NCBI RefSeq assembly: GCF_033807715.1
Contig: NC_084599.1
Location: 14,730,625-14,794,624 of the forward strand
DNA from: Cololabis saira
Taxonomy: Eukaryota; Chordata; Actinopteri; Beloniformes; Belonidae
DNA length: 64,000 nt
Direction of reading: 5' to 3'
Positions 1 through 14,100 of the stretch are shown one piece after another. Made by a program: the position numbers and the translations under genes. The notes under the pieces are model-generated. The model ran no database searches. It had not been told where the DNA came from and saw nothing but the letters and a program-made list of their open reading frames with translations. How positions within the stretch are numbered: the stretch's first letter is position 1; each line of letters begins with the position of its first letter.

Positions 1-114
1 CTGCTGCCTACATGAACAGACGGTGCAGGGGTTAAAACAAGTTCACTGTATTTAAGCATTCCTGTAGATACAGGTGGAACACCATCTTTTTTTGAGTAAA
101 ATCTCCTTATGTAC

Positions 115-3100
115 CTCCATCTCCTGCCGGTCAAAGATGGCTTTGATCGGGGAGGGCTGAGTGGCAGCCGATAGCAGCTGCTGCAGGAGAATCAGTGGAG
201 GCAGTGGACCCTCAGGAGACAGCTCCCCAGCGTCAGGAGATGATGCAACTGGATCCTCTACAAAAACAAAAAAACAGAAATATAATTTGGAAAACTGAAC
301 GTAATCTGAGATTTAGTAGTAACCCTGAGGCCTTACCACTGGGGTTGGGTCCCAAGTCAGCTACTGCTGCCTGGGAGAGGATCTGCCTGAGTTTGTCCTG
401 ATGGGAGAGCAGGGCTCGTCCTGCCTTCAAAATATAAAGCCGCAGCTGCTGGCATCGCAGCAAATGAATATCCACCTGATCAGCTGTAAAGACATTGTGT
501 GTGTTTAAATGTGACAACCTTCACACGTCTCTCAGTAATGATAAACAAACACTCTTTTGAAATGTTCAAATCATATAGAGGGAATGCATGTTACATCTTC
601 AGAGATGCTGTAATACTTGGAATATGTCCACCAAGTGGCAAAAAGACCCTAAACTTTTGGACCAGTGTGAAAGTGCAAAGAGGTGCTGTACACTTTGCTT
701 ATCAGCAGATTCCGTTAACAGTTTATTTTTTTCCCCCTTTACTTTTCTTAAGCAAACCTATTAAAAGTACAGAAAAGAGGCCACTGGATTACTGCAACTC
801 CTAGACAACTAGAAATCATGCAAAAAAAATATTAAACAGATTTGCTGTGAATACTTTGTATCCAGTATGTTGGATTTCTGGACTTTTTACAATATATTAC
901 CTAAATATTTACATGGGTTATAACCTATCTCCCATCTATAATCTATGTAAAAATGCAATGTTTCTGCCATCATTTGTTTAAAAGAAGGACATATGTAACT
1001 CTGTGCCTTTTAATCTACATTGTAGAAGGTTAGACATTAGTCTTGAGAACCTCAGAGAGACAACAAACACTGTATTCTTCACATTAAAACAGGTTCAGAA
1101 AATGACTTAACTTTTAAAGTTTTCACTAAATTATCTTCAAATCAATTTTATTTGTGTAATTTGATTGATGATTGATTCCCATCTTGCTTCTGTAGGTTTG
1201 ACCAGGCATCTAGGCTTTCCCTTTTTAAAAGTAAATACAAATTAGAAAACATGGCCCAACGTTTATATCCAGTTCGGTCCGTTGAGACCCACAGACTAAT
1301 ATAAATGATGTTTTCTTGGTAAAATTCCAATGCTAGACTGGTTTGGGACAAGTGATGGCAGCAAACACGTCATCTGGGCACACATTATGATAAGTGAGTA
1401 TTTTTACCTGTGAGCCCTCGGCTAAGAGACTTCTTCATGCGTTGTTTCTCGAGTTTGCTCCCAGCCAAACTGACCAACTGAGCCCAAACTACCAACATGG
1501 GCTCGGTAAAGGGCAGGTTTTGCACGCTGAAGGTTATGGCAGGCAGCTACGGAAAATAAAGATACATAAAACATTTTTTTTTTAAATGCAGTGTGCCATG
1601 ATGCAGAGCAAGTCTGCCTGTTTCGGGTACTAGCAGGCACATATTCCCTTACCGGCTTGAGATGGCTGAGCAGGCAAACTCGACAGATTCTCATCTCATG
1701 AAACTGGACGGTGATGCGGCCTTTTGGAGTGATGCGCGTGACTGTTCCCTCTCCGTGTTCCTCGTGAATGACCTGCCCCCCCAGCCGTAGGCGCCCATCA
1801 ATCCCACCGATCACGGCCAACACTGCCATCAGACTACCTACTCTGAGACCGTCGGAATCAGGAAAATAGTCCTCCAAGAAACACTAAAATGAGTTACAAG
1901 GAATAGACAGAAAAAGGAATAGACAAAGAAGAAATACAATTACAAAAACACATTGTTGATACTTTTTCTTTCCCCCAAAGAGATCAGAATGGAGGTATTG
2001 TTCTAAGATAACATTTTTGCAACAAAACTGTGAATCCATAACAGAGCAAAAAAATCTTACAGCTTCAGACTGGCAAGCTGCCATAACGTCGCCAATGGAG
2101 CTCAACTGAGCGTTGATGTAATCATTGATCATGCTGTTCCACTGGCCAAGAGAGTGCAGAGTCCGCAGAACAGCCACAATCTCCTCTGCCAGTGTGCTGC
2201 TGTGAGTGGCAGTGAGAGACGCCTGTGGGCGGGACTTCTTCCTCCGCATGGAACCATCTGTAGAGACGACCAACCACTTAACATTCAATCCTACCGACCA
2301 CCTGACATTGCATACTTTACAAAAATATGTCATGAAGTATCCTCTATCCATGGCAGTACCTCGGAGAAGGGGCAGATCTGAGGAGCAGGTGCTTAACAGG
2401 CTTCCCAAGAAGTTGAACAACTTTTCCACAAGGAACTTCATGTCCTGGGAGCGCTCAGTCTTGTCCCATGAAGGTAGGACTGCCTGCAGGAGACGTAGTG
2501 CCAGGATCTGGAAACACACGACAATTATTTTCCCCTTCTTGCAGTTTATATAATTATAGAAAACTTATGTGACATATGACCCCATAGCAAAAATCTGAAC
2601 AGATTAGGGACCGGAGATTCATCACATATCAATAAACATGTATCCTGTCCATGTAACTATATTAAAAAGGAGGGATATTAAATAACCTTCTACATCAATA
2701 TGCCACTTCCTAGAACTAGAAAATAGCCTCAACAGTGGCATTTCACAGTAACCTACTTGTCTCTGCAGAGTAATGGCATTGAAAGACTGGTGTCCCTCTA
2801 CAATTCGGACGAGCAGGCCAATCCAGGTAAAGGTGCTGAGGTTGCTGCACATCTGTGGCTTTAAAGCAATGCTGCGAATGAAGCCCAGAGTACACCAGCT
2901 CCTGTGCTGCTCCCGAGACACCAACATGTGGGAGTGGCAGCCTGACAACAAATTGTGTTCAAGTTAAAATTATACCCACATCTTGCAAAATGTGTCCCAT
3001 AGCGACCTGGCAGTTCAGTTACCTGACTTGTCATTTGCTCCACTTTCAACAAGCATCCTCAGTAATCCACACAGAGTCCGTGTAGCATCTGTTTGCAAAA

Positions 3101-5085
3101 CTTCAGCATAGATCCCGGCTGATAGGGAGAGTGTCTTCAGCAAGTTGATGGTGCTGGTGAGCATCATGGCTGTGGGGTGACTGCTTTTCTCCATCAACTC
3201 GCCTTCTTTAGGACAAGGAAAAAAAACAGCACATAAGGTCATGTTTGAGTCCCACATTTTGTTTGTTGGTGCAGCTGCTTCCACTAAGACGGCAGTGTAA
3301 ACAAACCTGTGTCATCCTCAGTATCCGAGTCCTCTGTAGTGGGCTGAGCAGCCGGGGGTGGCTCTGCAAGTTTAAGGTCATACTTGCCCTCTTTGCCCAT
3401 CCTGTACGAGTTGGTGCTGCTTGTATCCCACTGAACTCTGATCCATCCATCCTCACCCAGCTCCCCGATGACCCTACCCAAACCGGGTGCTGGACCATCC
3501 TGGTGTGTGCACAAGGTTGGATACTCAGAAACAAGCTTTTTTTTTTTACACATCTTCAGTGTAATCCACTGAATAATACCCGAGAGTAAAACAGATTCAA
3601 GTACCTGATCTCCCCATTTCCAATCAACTCCCCTCATGACCCTGGTGCCGATCTTCATCATGGCAGCCAGCTCTGGGCCAGAAGCAGGTACTGGGGTCGG
3701 GGTTGCCTCCTTTCTAGACTCCTCCAGTACTGTAGCCGAGCCTCCGTGAGCACATAAGCTCAGGTCCTCCTCACTGCTGTCTGCACTGGGTCCTGGAAAC
3801 ATCAACACGGTGAAGACAGCCTTCAAACACCTCTGTTCACAGACCAACTTCTACTCAAGGCAGCTTAGATGTCTTCGACTCAAGAGTAATCACCTATAAG
3901 CCGGAGTATACACTGTGTGAGGGCCAGTAGGCCAGAATTCAGCAAGAGACTCAGGCTGTTAGACCCATGTTTCAGAGACAGCACGTGTATCATGGCTAGA
4001 AGGAATCGGGCCTGTGGAATGGTGCCAAGGCTTGGTCCTGCTGGGTTCTCATTGGTTATGGTCTGCAAGGGAACTGGCTGCACACCTTGTTGAAAGACCA
4101 GATAGGCAGAAAGTTAATATGCACATTAACGCTCAAGATATATTTTGTACACTAGTGGCAGTTTGACTTGCAGAGATGAAGCATGTTCACGTTGGTCACC
4201 TAGTTCTTTGAACTTGGCGCTGGCCTCAAGTAGGATGCTGCGAACATTTTGGATGGCCCAAGAGTACAACTTGCCAAATGTCACCTCCAGAAGCATGCGG
4301 TTGAAGGGAGGGATTAGATCTACATCTTTCAGGCAATCAGACAAGGGCTCTCTGGAAAGGAGAGTTGACATGTTTTTTAGGTTTAACACATACTACAATT
4401 TAAATCAGTCTCTCTCATTAAACTTTCATTTGAAAGTTGTGTTCACTTCTGGAGACAAGACGAGCTCAACAACACTTTCCACGATGCCCAGAAAATAATC
4501 CTAACGCAATTTACTTTCTTTTCAATTTATTACAGGTTCAAATGAGGCACATCTTTTTTCTTTTTCATTTTCAAAAACTTTAAATTTGTAACGTACCCAA
4601 TGTTGGTCCCTTCTGGTATGACCCTCTGCCAGCCACAGAGCATTGCATACTGCACAGACGGCAGCAGGAAGCTTTTGGAAGCCAACTTCAGCATGGTGTC
4701 GATGCCTTCCAGCCTCACCTCAGCTCTCTCCAGCTGTGACGAAACAGAATCAACATGTTCACAGCTTTTTCAACTCGATTATGTGAACTATTTCTCAAGA
4801 TACATCTACAGTCCACATTGCATAGCAGTGAATGAAATGCATCACCACCAATTACAGCGATGCAGACCCTGACAACTATTACTGATGCATTTGGTATACT
4901 GTTTAGACGTGCAAGTCAATGTAATGTTTACAATGTTGCCATGATAACGCTTCGGCAAAACAAAAATCGTGGTGTAATCTGTAAAATCAATAGACAGGCT
5001 TTGCTTTGATTCAGTACTGTATATGCGTGTTTAAATCAAACTTTAGCAACTTTTTAGACTAGAACTCTATTGTCCACCAGGGTGG

Positions 5086-5128
<43 letters not shown>

Positions 5129-8100
5129 TTAGTTATTTGCACTGGCAGCTAAGGCGACCAAACCAGGCAGATAGACAGATAGAAGGTTAAAACCCTCTAT
5201 GTGAGCAGAGTATACAGCATCTCAAATCTCTGGCTCCATCTTCATTTTCTGTTCAGTTTGATGCAAAGTTCCTTTGTTTTAGTTACATTAATGTCTAAAT
5301 GGCTATCAAGACACCATGTTTCAAGAGCCTTTGTGTGGGCAATATAACAGACCTCACCAAGAGTCCATGTTCATTAAAAGACCAACTAGAGCCATATCTT
5401 CCGCATATTAAATTAATTTAAAACTGTCATTATTGAGTTCAAACTCATGAGTAAACAGTGAACAGAGCATCGGAGAAAGAATGCTATCCCGTGGGCACAC
5501 AGTGCTTATGATGTGCTACTCTGACAGAAGGTCATTAATACCTTTGAGGGTAACAAGACAGAAAATCTCTAATCCAGACAGTCTGGCACTTATTGACATT
5601 AAGATCAGCCAACCTTTTCAAAAGGACCTTCATTTAGTTAAAAGCAGCACTAAAATCTAAAAACAAAACCCTGGCATATGCTTTATGTCTGGAAAAGTGC
5701 TTTGAGACTGCATCTAGCAGGTCAGTAGGGCATCATCAGTGCTTCGTTCCCTTTTATAGGCCAACTGTAGAGGATCTCGAGCACCCGCCACAGTGGAGGT
5801 CACGTGATCAACTAGTGGCGCTTTTCCAGTTGTACCTAAAGTAGTAGCCATAAAACTCTTTCCATAGTTTTGCATACTATAGAGGTTAAGGCAAAGGGCT
5901 TATGATCATCAGGTTTACTAGCCTGTGGCTTTTTTGGTGCAGGCTTTATTATGGAGAGCTTCCAAATTGTGAGGACACCTGCTACAAGGAGGGAATTGAA
6001 CGGTTTAGTAAAAGTGTTTTTTAATTGATGAGCACAGTCTTTGAGTAGATGCGCTTTTAGGCCATCTGGGCTTGTGGCTTCATTTGGCTGTATTTTGGAC
6101 AAGCTTCTTCCCACAGCGTCCTCAGTGATGATTAGGGGTGCTCCTGTGGGAAGCCTTGTATCATTTACAGTCTCAAATCTACAAAGGAACATGTTCAACT
6201 CATTGACTAATGTTCGGAGGAGTTTTCTTATTTGTTTTGCCCATCAATGTGTTCAGGCCCTCCCAGGCTTGTTCTATTTTCTTTTCATACACTACTCTAT
6301 TTTTGCTCTCAGTATATTCCCTCTTAACTGCTTCCTTTTTTTGGTGCATCGATTGCCTATTACCAGAGCGTAAAGCAGCTTCTTTTTCATTAAGACGGGT
6401 ATCTAAGCAAGTGAAAACGTAAGGTTTATTTTCTGGGTATATTTTTACAATTCTGGTTTATAGCACATGGCTCTCACAGAATTTAATATAAAATGTGATA
6501 GCGTCAGTTAGTTCATTTCCATCCTGACAGGATTCGAAGAAAATATCCCAATTTGTGTCCTCAAAACATTCTCTTGAGTTTTTATTTGCCAATATCCTCC
6601 CACAGTTGTATTTCTGGTTTGATTCTTCTTATAATGGCCCTGTATTTGGGCAGGAAATGGATGACATTGTGTTTAGATCTAAAGGTGGCTGGCACACCGA
6701 TTTATACGTGTCTGTGATGTGGCTCTAACATCAATCAAGCGTCCTATTAAGACGTGTAGGGCAATCTACATATTGCTGTAGTGTCGGCTGATGTTCAGAC
6801 ACATCACAAGAATGAGACACTCACCTGCTTCAGTAGACACTTCCTCATCTTTTCCACATCCAGTGGTTCCTCTTTCAGAGCAAACTCCACAATAGTAGCC
6901 ATGAGGCTGGACTGAGAAAAGACTCCAGGAACACTGTGCTTCAGCCACCGGTATCTTTGAACGTTGGCAACAGTGTGTAGAAGCGGGTGCCACCGGTCCT
7001 GCTGTGGAGAAATAACAATTAGATAAAAATGGTTAGATACAAATTCACAGATATCACCTGTAAATTATGATCACCTATATTAAAAATAAACAAATAAATA
7101 AAAATTCAGTAAATGAAAACAGTTAATTGGGCTAGCCCATTAAAGTATTTGTTAATTTTTCTAATTGCTCCAAGAAATTTGAGAGAAAGATTGGAAAAAA
7201 AAAAAGAAAGAAGCTCTCTTAAAAACATCATTTCCCTCCCAGTGAGTAAGTCCCAGTAATACCTTGGATGTTTTGCCAGTGGGTGATTTCCTGTCTGCAG
7301 GAGGGGGACTGATGTGAACATTATGCTCTTCTTCATTGGTCTCTTCATTTTCAACCTTTGGTTCTTCTATGTCAGCAGACTCTGACTTCTTAGGCACTAA
7401 AATACAAAATAAATAAATGCATTTTTTTATTACTTAGTAACAGTAGGTGGACACTGAAATAGTTACATGGAACAGGTTTGAACTCTCGCACCTCTTTTTT
7501 TTCTCCGGTCCCTGATAAGTTTCTGGGTGATCCTCCTCCAACGGGGCTGAGAGCTCAGCAGCTTTAGTTTGGACACGATAGACAGGTCGTTGCTCACGGC
7601 AGGACGTAACTCATTAAAGAGGAAGCGCAGGCGCTCCACAACAGGAGCACACACTTCCTTGTAAGAACGACCTTGTTCCTGATGGGTCTAAAATAAGTTG
7701 GACAAAACAAATAAGCCATATAAAGCCCCATTCCTCATTTCTGAACAAAAATAAATAAATACATTTTACAACTTTTTCCATTGAAGAAGTTCATAATTTT
7801 TCTTTCTTTTTAACAATCCTGATGGATTACCATTTTTAAGAAACTTGTAACAAGTGGAAATCCCACCTTGATTAAAGAACATTTTGCCTGGTAGACCATG
7901 CGGCACACGTCAATCACAGATTTGGGGAGGGACCTCTGTTTCCCTTGGTCCACACCCAAGGCACATTGACTGACAAGTGAGAGAGCAATGTGACCTGTGA
8001 CGGGAAAAGGATTTTACATTAAATTCCTGAGCATGTGAAAGCCACCACTGATACAAATGTCCTATCTTAAGACATTTAGTGACAATAAATCCCATCATTT

Positions 8101-11100
8101 TATTACAGTAAAGCAAGGAAAGAAGAAAAGCTAAAAATATTCTCCTCAAACAACCAGTCTGAGTCCAGTTGCTAGGTTACCGAGGTCTTGATGTTTGAGC
8201 AGGCAGCAGAGCAGCAGGCGGCCAACTTCCTCCACAGGGTGCTCCGGAGGGAAGGTGATGGGTGTAATAAGATGGTACTGCTTACAGCAACGCTCTATTT
8301 GGCACAGGAAGTCCTAGAATACCACAAACGAAACACAAAAAGGGTTCTCATTCAGCTTCATACCTGCTGTACACCAGCCCATTAAGTTATTGTTGTGATG
8401 ACTGTACCTTCACGGTGTGGTCCTGAGTGGTGTTGTCAGCTATGGCCTGCAGGAAAGGCTGTGCATGGTCGCTAAGGGTTATTCTGCGCGAGTAAAGTTT
8501 GGCTTTATCTGGAGTGGTTGTACCCAAAGAGCTGCAGTGGTCTTCATCTTTCTCTTCGTTGTAATTGTAGTGAATCTGACTGGTCTGAAGGCCACCAGAG
8601 AATATGGAGGACTGGAGCCATTCTATGCAGAAATTAAATGTAAAGATTTCCAGTTATTACAATGTATGCTGTTTAGAGCAATGGCACAAAAAGATTTTTC
8701 AAACAAAGTTGTAAGAAATTTAGTCAACCTACTGGCACATTCAATTTCCATGGGGGACAATGGGGAGCTCTTAGCCAGGTAGGAGGCGTGAAGACCCAGC
8801 AGGAGCCCCAGATTCCGCTCAGTGTCAATAAGTGGGGAAGACAGACTGCTGAGGTCTGGAGTAGTGACCGTCTCCTGGTTCGGCTGCAAATTAAAAAAGA
8901 TCAGTTGTAAAGAGTGAAACCTCTAATAAAGAGAAGAAGTCGAATTTATTAAATGTGTAATGAGATGGTTGGTACCTCCATATACTGGCCAACACAGAAT
9001 GCTTGCATAGATTCCCGGGTGTCTTCGAACTGCAGGGCAGCTTCCAACGCAACCACGGGGTCCTCTCCTGCAAACTGAGCTGTAATAGGAGACATTTCAT
9101 CTCAGCACAAGATACACTAGGAAAACTATTAGACAACTGCTGATGTGATCAAACCAGTATTATTCTGTACTTTTGAATACATTTTGCATTTCAGTTGAAA
9201 TTATATCTACTATTATCTTTTTAACCTCACCCAAAATACTGTTCCCTGTTAGCGACTGGGCCTGGAAATCTTTGATATCATAAACTTTGCCATCGATTAC
9301 TGTCCAGAAGCCACCATCTTTGTTATGATTCTCCAGGTCAGCCTTGCGGATGAGAGAAATCTCCTCGTTGTTCCTCGAACTTTGTCCTGTGAAGAAGGAC
9401 CCTGCCAACATGGTAGAAAAAATACTTACTTTCAGCTAATACAAGGAATCACCATCAAATATTTGATCTTGAATAATTTACATCTGCTCATCACAGCAAG
9501 AAATAGCTTTATACCCATAATGCCTGGCCAGGCCAAGTCCTCGTTTTCATCCCTCTCTTGTCCTGGGGCCAGATGGTTGAAACGATCCAAGTGCTCCAAG
9601 AGTCCAGCCAGCAGAGGGATTGAACCAGTTTCCTGCATCAGACCAGCATCGATGGTCAGGAGGAGAACGATGGACACGACCAGCTCAGGCAGAAGCACTC
9701 CTGAGAAGGAAGATACAGCAAGGCATCTAAAACTGTCTCAAAATAGTCCTTGTCAATGATGCACAAAAATCAAGAGAGAATTTACCAGTTAGATCTCCTT
9801 CAATAACACGAGAAACTTCTGCAAAATGTCGGCAACCGGTGGACGCAATACTTGTTGCCACGGGAAGAATGTCCCCAATATGAGTACACAGCAGAGCAAT
9901 GTACTTCTTTAGCAGAGAGCCGACGCCCAGGAGCTCAGGATCTGTAAAGGAACCAGAAGAATCAATGGCTTCCTGCTTTTAACCACTTTTCATATTAATA
10001 CACATTTAGACAAATTTGTTGGGTACCCTTCCATTAAAGAGAGAAAAAGCCACAACGGTCACTGAATAAACTTGAAAAGTAATAATAAATGATAATTTAC
10101 TGAAAACAGACTAATGAAAGATATTTCTTTTGAATTGTGTTCAGCAGAATCATTTAAAAAAAATGAATTCAGCCAGGACCAATTAGCTGGAACCCCTTTC
10201 AAAGGTTGAAGATAATTTGACCATAGTGACATGTTTAGGTAAAGTGTGTCGTGTAATTTTAATAGCTTCAGTCTTGCTGTCAGTCTGTCTATTTAAAAAG
10301 GGTTAAAAATCAACACTCGACAGCGAACATTGACAAGAGGAATCAAAGCAGATAGATTTGTCTGAGGAGATCAGAAAGACATTGGAGACAAGCATGTTAA
10401 AGGTTATAAGTCTGTATCCAAGCAGCTTGAAGTTCCTGTGACTACAGTTGCAAATTTCATTCAGAAGTTTAGGATCCATGGACGGTTGCCAACCTCCCTG
10501 GATGTGGACACAAGAGGAAAACTTTGGACAGATGCAACAAAACTGGAGCTTTTTGGGAAGTTGCTGCATCATATGCCCCCCACCCCCAATTTTTATTTTA
10601 TTTTTTTAAATACTGTGAAACATGGAAGTGCCTGAGTTATGTTCTGGAGCTGCTTGAATCTGTGTCGGTACAATGAAATCTCAAGACTATCAAGAAATTC
10701 AGCAGTGAAATGTGTTGCCTGATCTAAATCCTTTTGAACATCTTTGGAAAGAACTGAAACATGTAGTCTGGAGAAGACACTTCAGCTTAAATTATATTTA
10801 CACTGTTTTTTCACCTTGCCTTACACCTTTATCTGTTATGTTGTTCCCTGTTAGTGACTGGAGCAGATTCCTCATGTTAAGTGGGTCAAAATACCTTCTA
10901 CAGACCCAGAAGTCTCGCTGAGTGTTACAGATACTGCTGATTGGATCGATGGCCTCAAAAAGTTGTACAACAAAATAATAAGTTGAGGGTATTAACACAT
11001 TTGTCAAGGCCATTTTAACTGGTTTTATGTTTCAAACAATTCAAAAGCAATGTCTGGTTTTCATTTTAAGTTATTTCAGTGATAATTGTGGGGTTTTTTT

Positions 11101-14100
11101 TCCCCTTTCATTAACAGGAAGGGCATCAACAAATGTGTCCACATCTGCACATATGAGCAAACACAGAACAAAGTAACTTACTGTATCCATTACTGTTCTC
11201 TGTGCTGGTGACACCCAGGTATAACTTGCTGACCAGCAGCCTCTGGAAGCGCAGAAGCAGATCCAAAGATGCAGAGCGCTCCTTGCTAACATGCTCCGCC
11301 TCCAAATAATTGGAGATGCGGCGAGCAACATCCTTCAGCCTTGCTATGGTCTGAGAGGCGATATTCCTGTAGAGGACAAACATGTGAATCTGATAGTACA
11401 CGGCAGTAGCGTATCAGAAGCATAACTGTAGCATGACATGGGTTCAGAGAACACACCTCAAAAGCTGCTGAACAAGCTGCACCAAAGGCAGGCTTTGCTT
11501 CCCTGTTGACTCATAAATGCCGGTGTTGATGAGATCTTTGTCGAGGATGGTGCGACAGCGGTGGATGGTTGAGGCATTAGCCTCCTGCTCATCTATCTCC
11601 TTCTCCTTCTGAGCTTCCTTCTTGGCTTCAATATCCTGTCATAGAAATTCCAGAGAATAATGTTTGTCTCATTTCCAGGATTAAAACATGTAGATGGAAA
11701 AGACTGAACTGAATGGTTGTGACTAATATATTTTTTTTTTTTTTAGTTGTTAAATCTGTTTTTTGTAAAACAATTATTACCACAGCATCGAAGAATTGTA
11801 AAGAAATCTGTCTGACATGGATGTAATGTGATTGCTAATGCATTTAACCCACTGACCTGTATCTCAGCAGTAATGGCTGCATTGAGTGCAGATTCCAACC
11901 CTCCATCAGCCATTAAACTGCTCACCAACAGGTCAATCATGAACCGTCTTCCTGGACTCACATTCATCTCATTCCCTGATGCTGAAAAGAAAAAAAAAAA
12001 AAAAAAAAAGATGAGAACATTACACTCCATTGTCTTTATATTTAAAAATATATATATAGATTGCAGACTATTAAGTGGTCACCATTCTGTTTGTGTCAGT
12101 GTTAGCTCACCTGCATTGGGCAGCAGTGAGGACAGCGCCCGCGCTCTTTCCTCAGCTGTTGGCAGCAGGACTGACCAGCCACTTTGCAGGACAGCTTGGG
12201 CAGCTGCTTGCACAGTATTGAGCACACCAGCGTTGCTAGCGAGCACTACCACTGTCTGTTTGAGGTTGTTAAGCAGGACGCTGCCAAGCCCCAGTCCCAG
12301 CTCCTCAGGGTCCACCTGGTTACTGATGGCTGCATGGAGCTGGAGGAAACAGAAAAGATTTCACCTACAGTTATTTGGATTACTGAACTTGATTATGTTG
12401 ACTCTAATTTGCTCTTCATTCATCCGACTTCGATTTTATACACTATATTTTGGAGTATAACATTTCAGAAAACTAATATAGTCTGTTAAACGCCACACAT
12501 AACAAATATCCCTTAAAAATGTTCAACTGGAATGGCTGAAACGGTAAGTGCTAGGAAGATTTCTGGAGTTGTTGTAAAAATTACATTACTGTAGTACGCC
12601 ACATACACACAAACATCCAGCATGCACAAACAACGATAAAAAGATATAATGCATGATATAAGTGCGTAGCATGCTACACTAGTAGAAAACAGTCATTGTC
12701 AAGCCGTATACCTTTACTACATGCACAAATGTGATTCTGCAAACACAAGGCTTAGATGATCATGCACTCAGCCTTCACCTCTATTATTTTATGGATACAT
12801 TAAAATAACAACATTAACATGTATGATTTCATTCTGTTGTTGTATAAGAAAAGAAAATCTTATTTTGTAGCAGTACCAAAAGAGGGGGGGGGGCTTCCCA
12901 ACATGCCCTTAATAACTTTTGAGAAAAATCCCTGTTCCGATGCAATCTTTTTCGCAGGCTGTTGCCTACCTGGAGCCGGAGCAGGTTGAGCGTAGCTACT
13001 ACCATACACTCCTTCTCCTGAGCGGGAGGCCAGTCTGAGCTCCCGTCCATCCCTTCGCTAACCTGTCGCAGCAGCAGGTCTAACTGTTCGAAGGTCATGG
13101 GGCAGACGTCTACCACAAAGGGAACACGCTGCCCAACAGACCACTCTGAACAAGAAGACCAAGCGAAGCTCTGACAACAAATACAAAGTGTGTTAGTCTG
13201 GCTTCCATTTCATAAACTTATTTATTTCAGCAGCAAAATCTGCATGTCTTACTTGTCCCGGGCCACAGGTGATTCCCACTATGTGTTTGGAGTTGAGCCC
13301 CGGGAGTGCTTTAGGCTGCTTCTTGTTGGAGAAGAGAGTATCAAAGTGCTGCAGCTTATCGTTGTTGCCCCAACTGTGCACTTCCCCATCGTCGGTGAGA
13401 GCTAAGCAATGTGTAGATCCCACAGCAACATCCACAACTTTTATTCCTGATTAAAGTCAGAACAAACCAAACCAGCCATGAGTCTTTGTGTTTATAAAGC
13501 TTTCAAATACATTTTAAATGAATTCTGCTCACCTTGTAGACTGTCTAGCAACTTTGGATAGCGAACATGCTCATCAGTGCCATGACCCAGACGCTGGTTG
13601 TCTCCCTTCCCCCAGGTGTACACTTGGCCATCTTTAGTGAGCGATACTGAAAACTGACTGCCACAGCACACCTTCACTATGTCCAGGTCCTGCAGCTTCT
13701 CTACGAGTTTGGGCGTCTTGCAGCCATCGCTGCCTCCTCGACCCAGTTTACCATAATCCCCATCCCCCCAGGACCACACCTGACCTGTGGAGGGAAGGCA
13801 GAGGATATTAATACTAAAAACATAGGAAGGTTTACAGTGGTGGGTTTCATTATCAAAATTCATGTTTTTTTTTTAAAAAGACTTTTAAACCAACCATTTT
13901 CCGTCACAGCAAGTGTTTGGGCATCACCACTGCCACATGCCACATCCACCACTTTAAGTCCCTTCAGGGCTGTCACAAGCATGGGTGTAGTCTGGTCCTC
14001 ACTAGAGCCTAGAAACCAAGACATAAACACATTTTCAGTTTAATAACTAAAACAAAAAAGTATTTTAGATACTATTCTTTAAAAAGGCCACCTCGGATCT

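Noticed and set aside
10846..10866. Match to the herc2 exon at 9241-9260 (GTTCCCTGTTAGTGACTGG)
   Set aside because: About 19 bases with one mismatch and no extension; expected by chance at this window size or from decay, so not called a duplication.
11828..12460. Long plus-strand open frame opposite herc2 exons
   Set aside because: It crosses two antisense herc2 exons and intron sequence, has low-complexity Lys runs from a poly-A tract and resembles no family; it is a shadow of herc2 coding bias.
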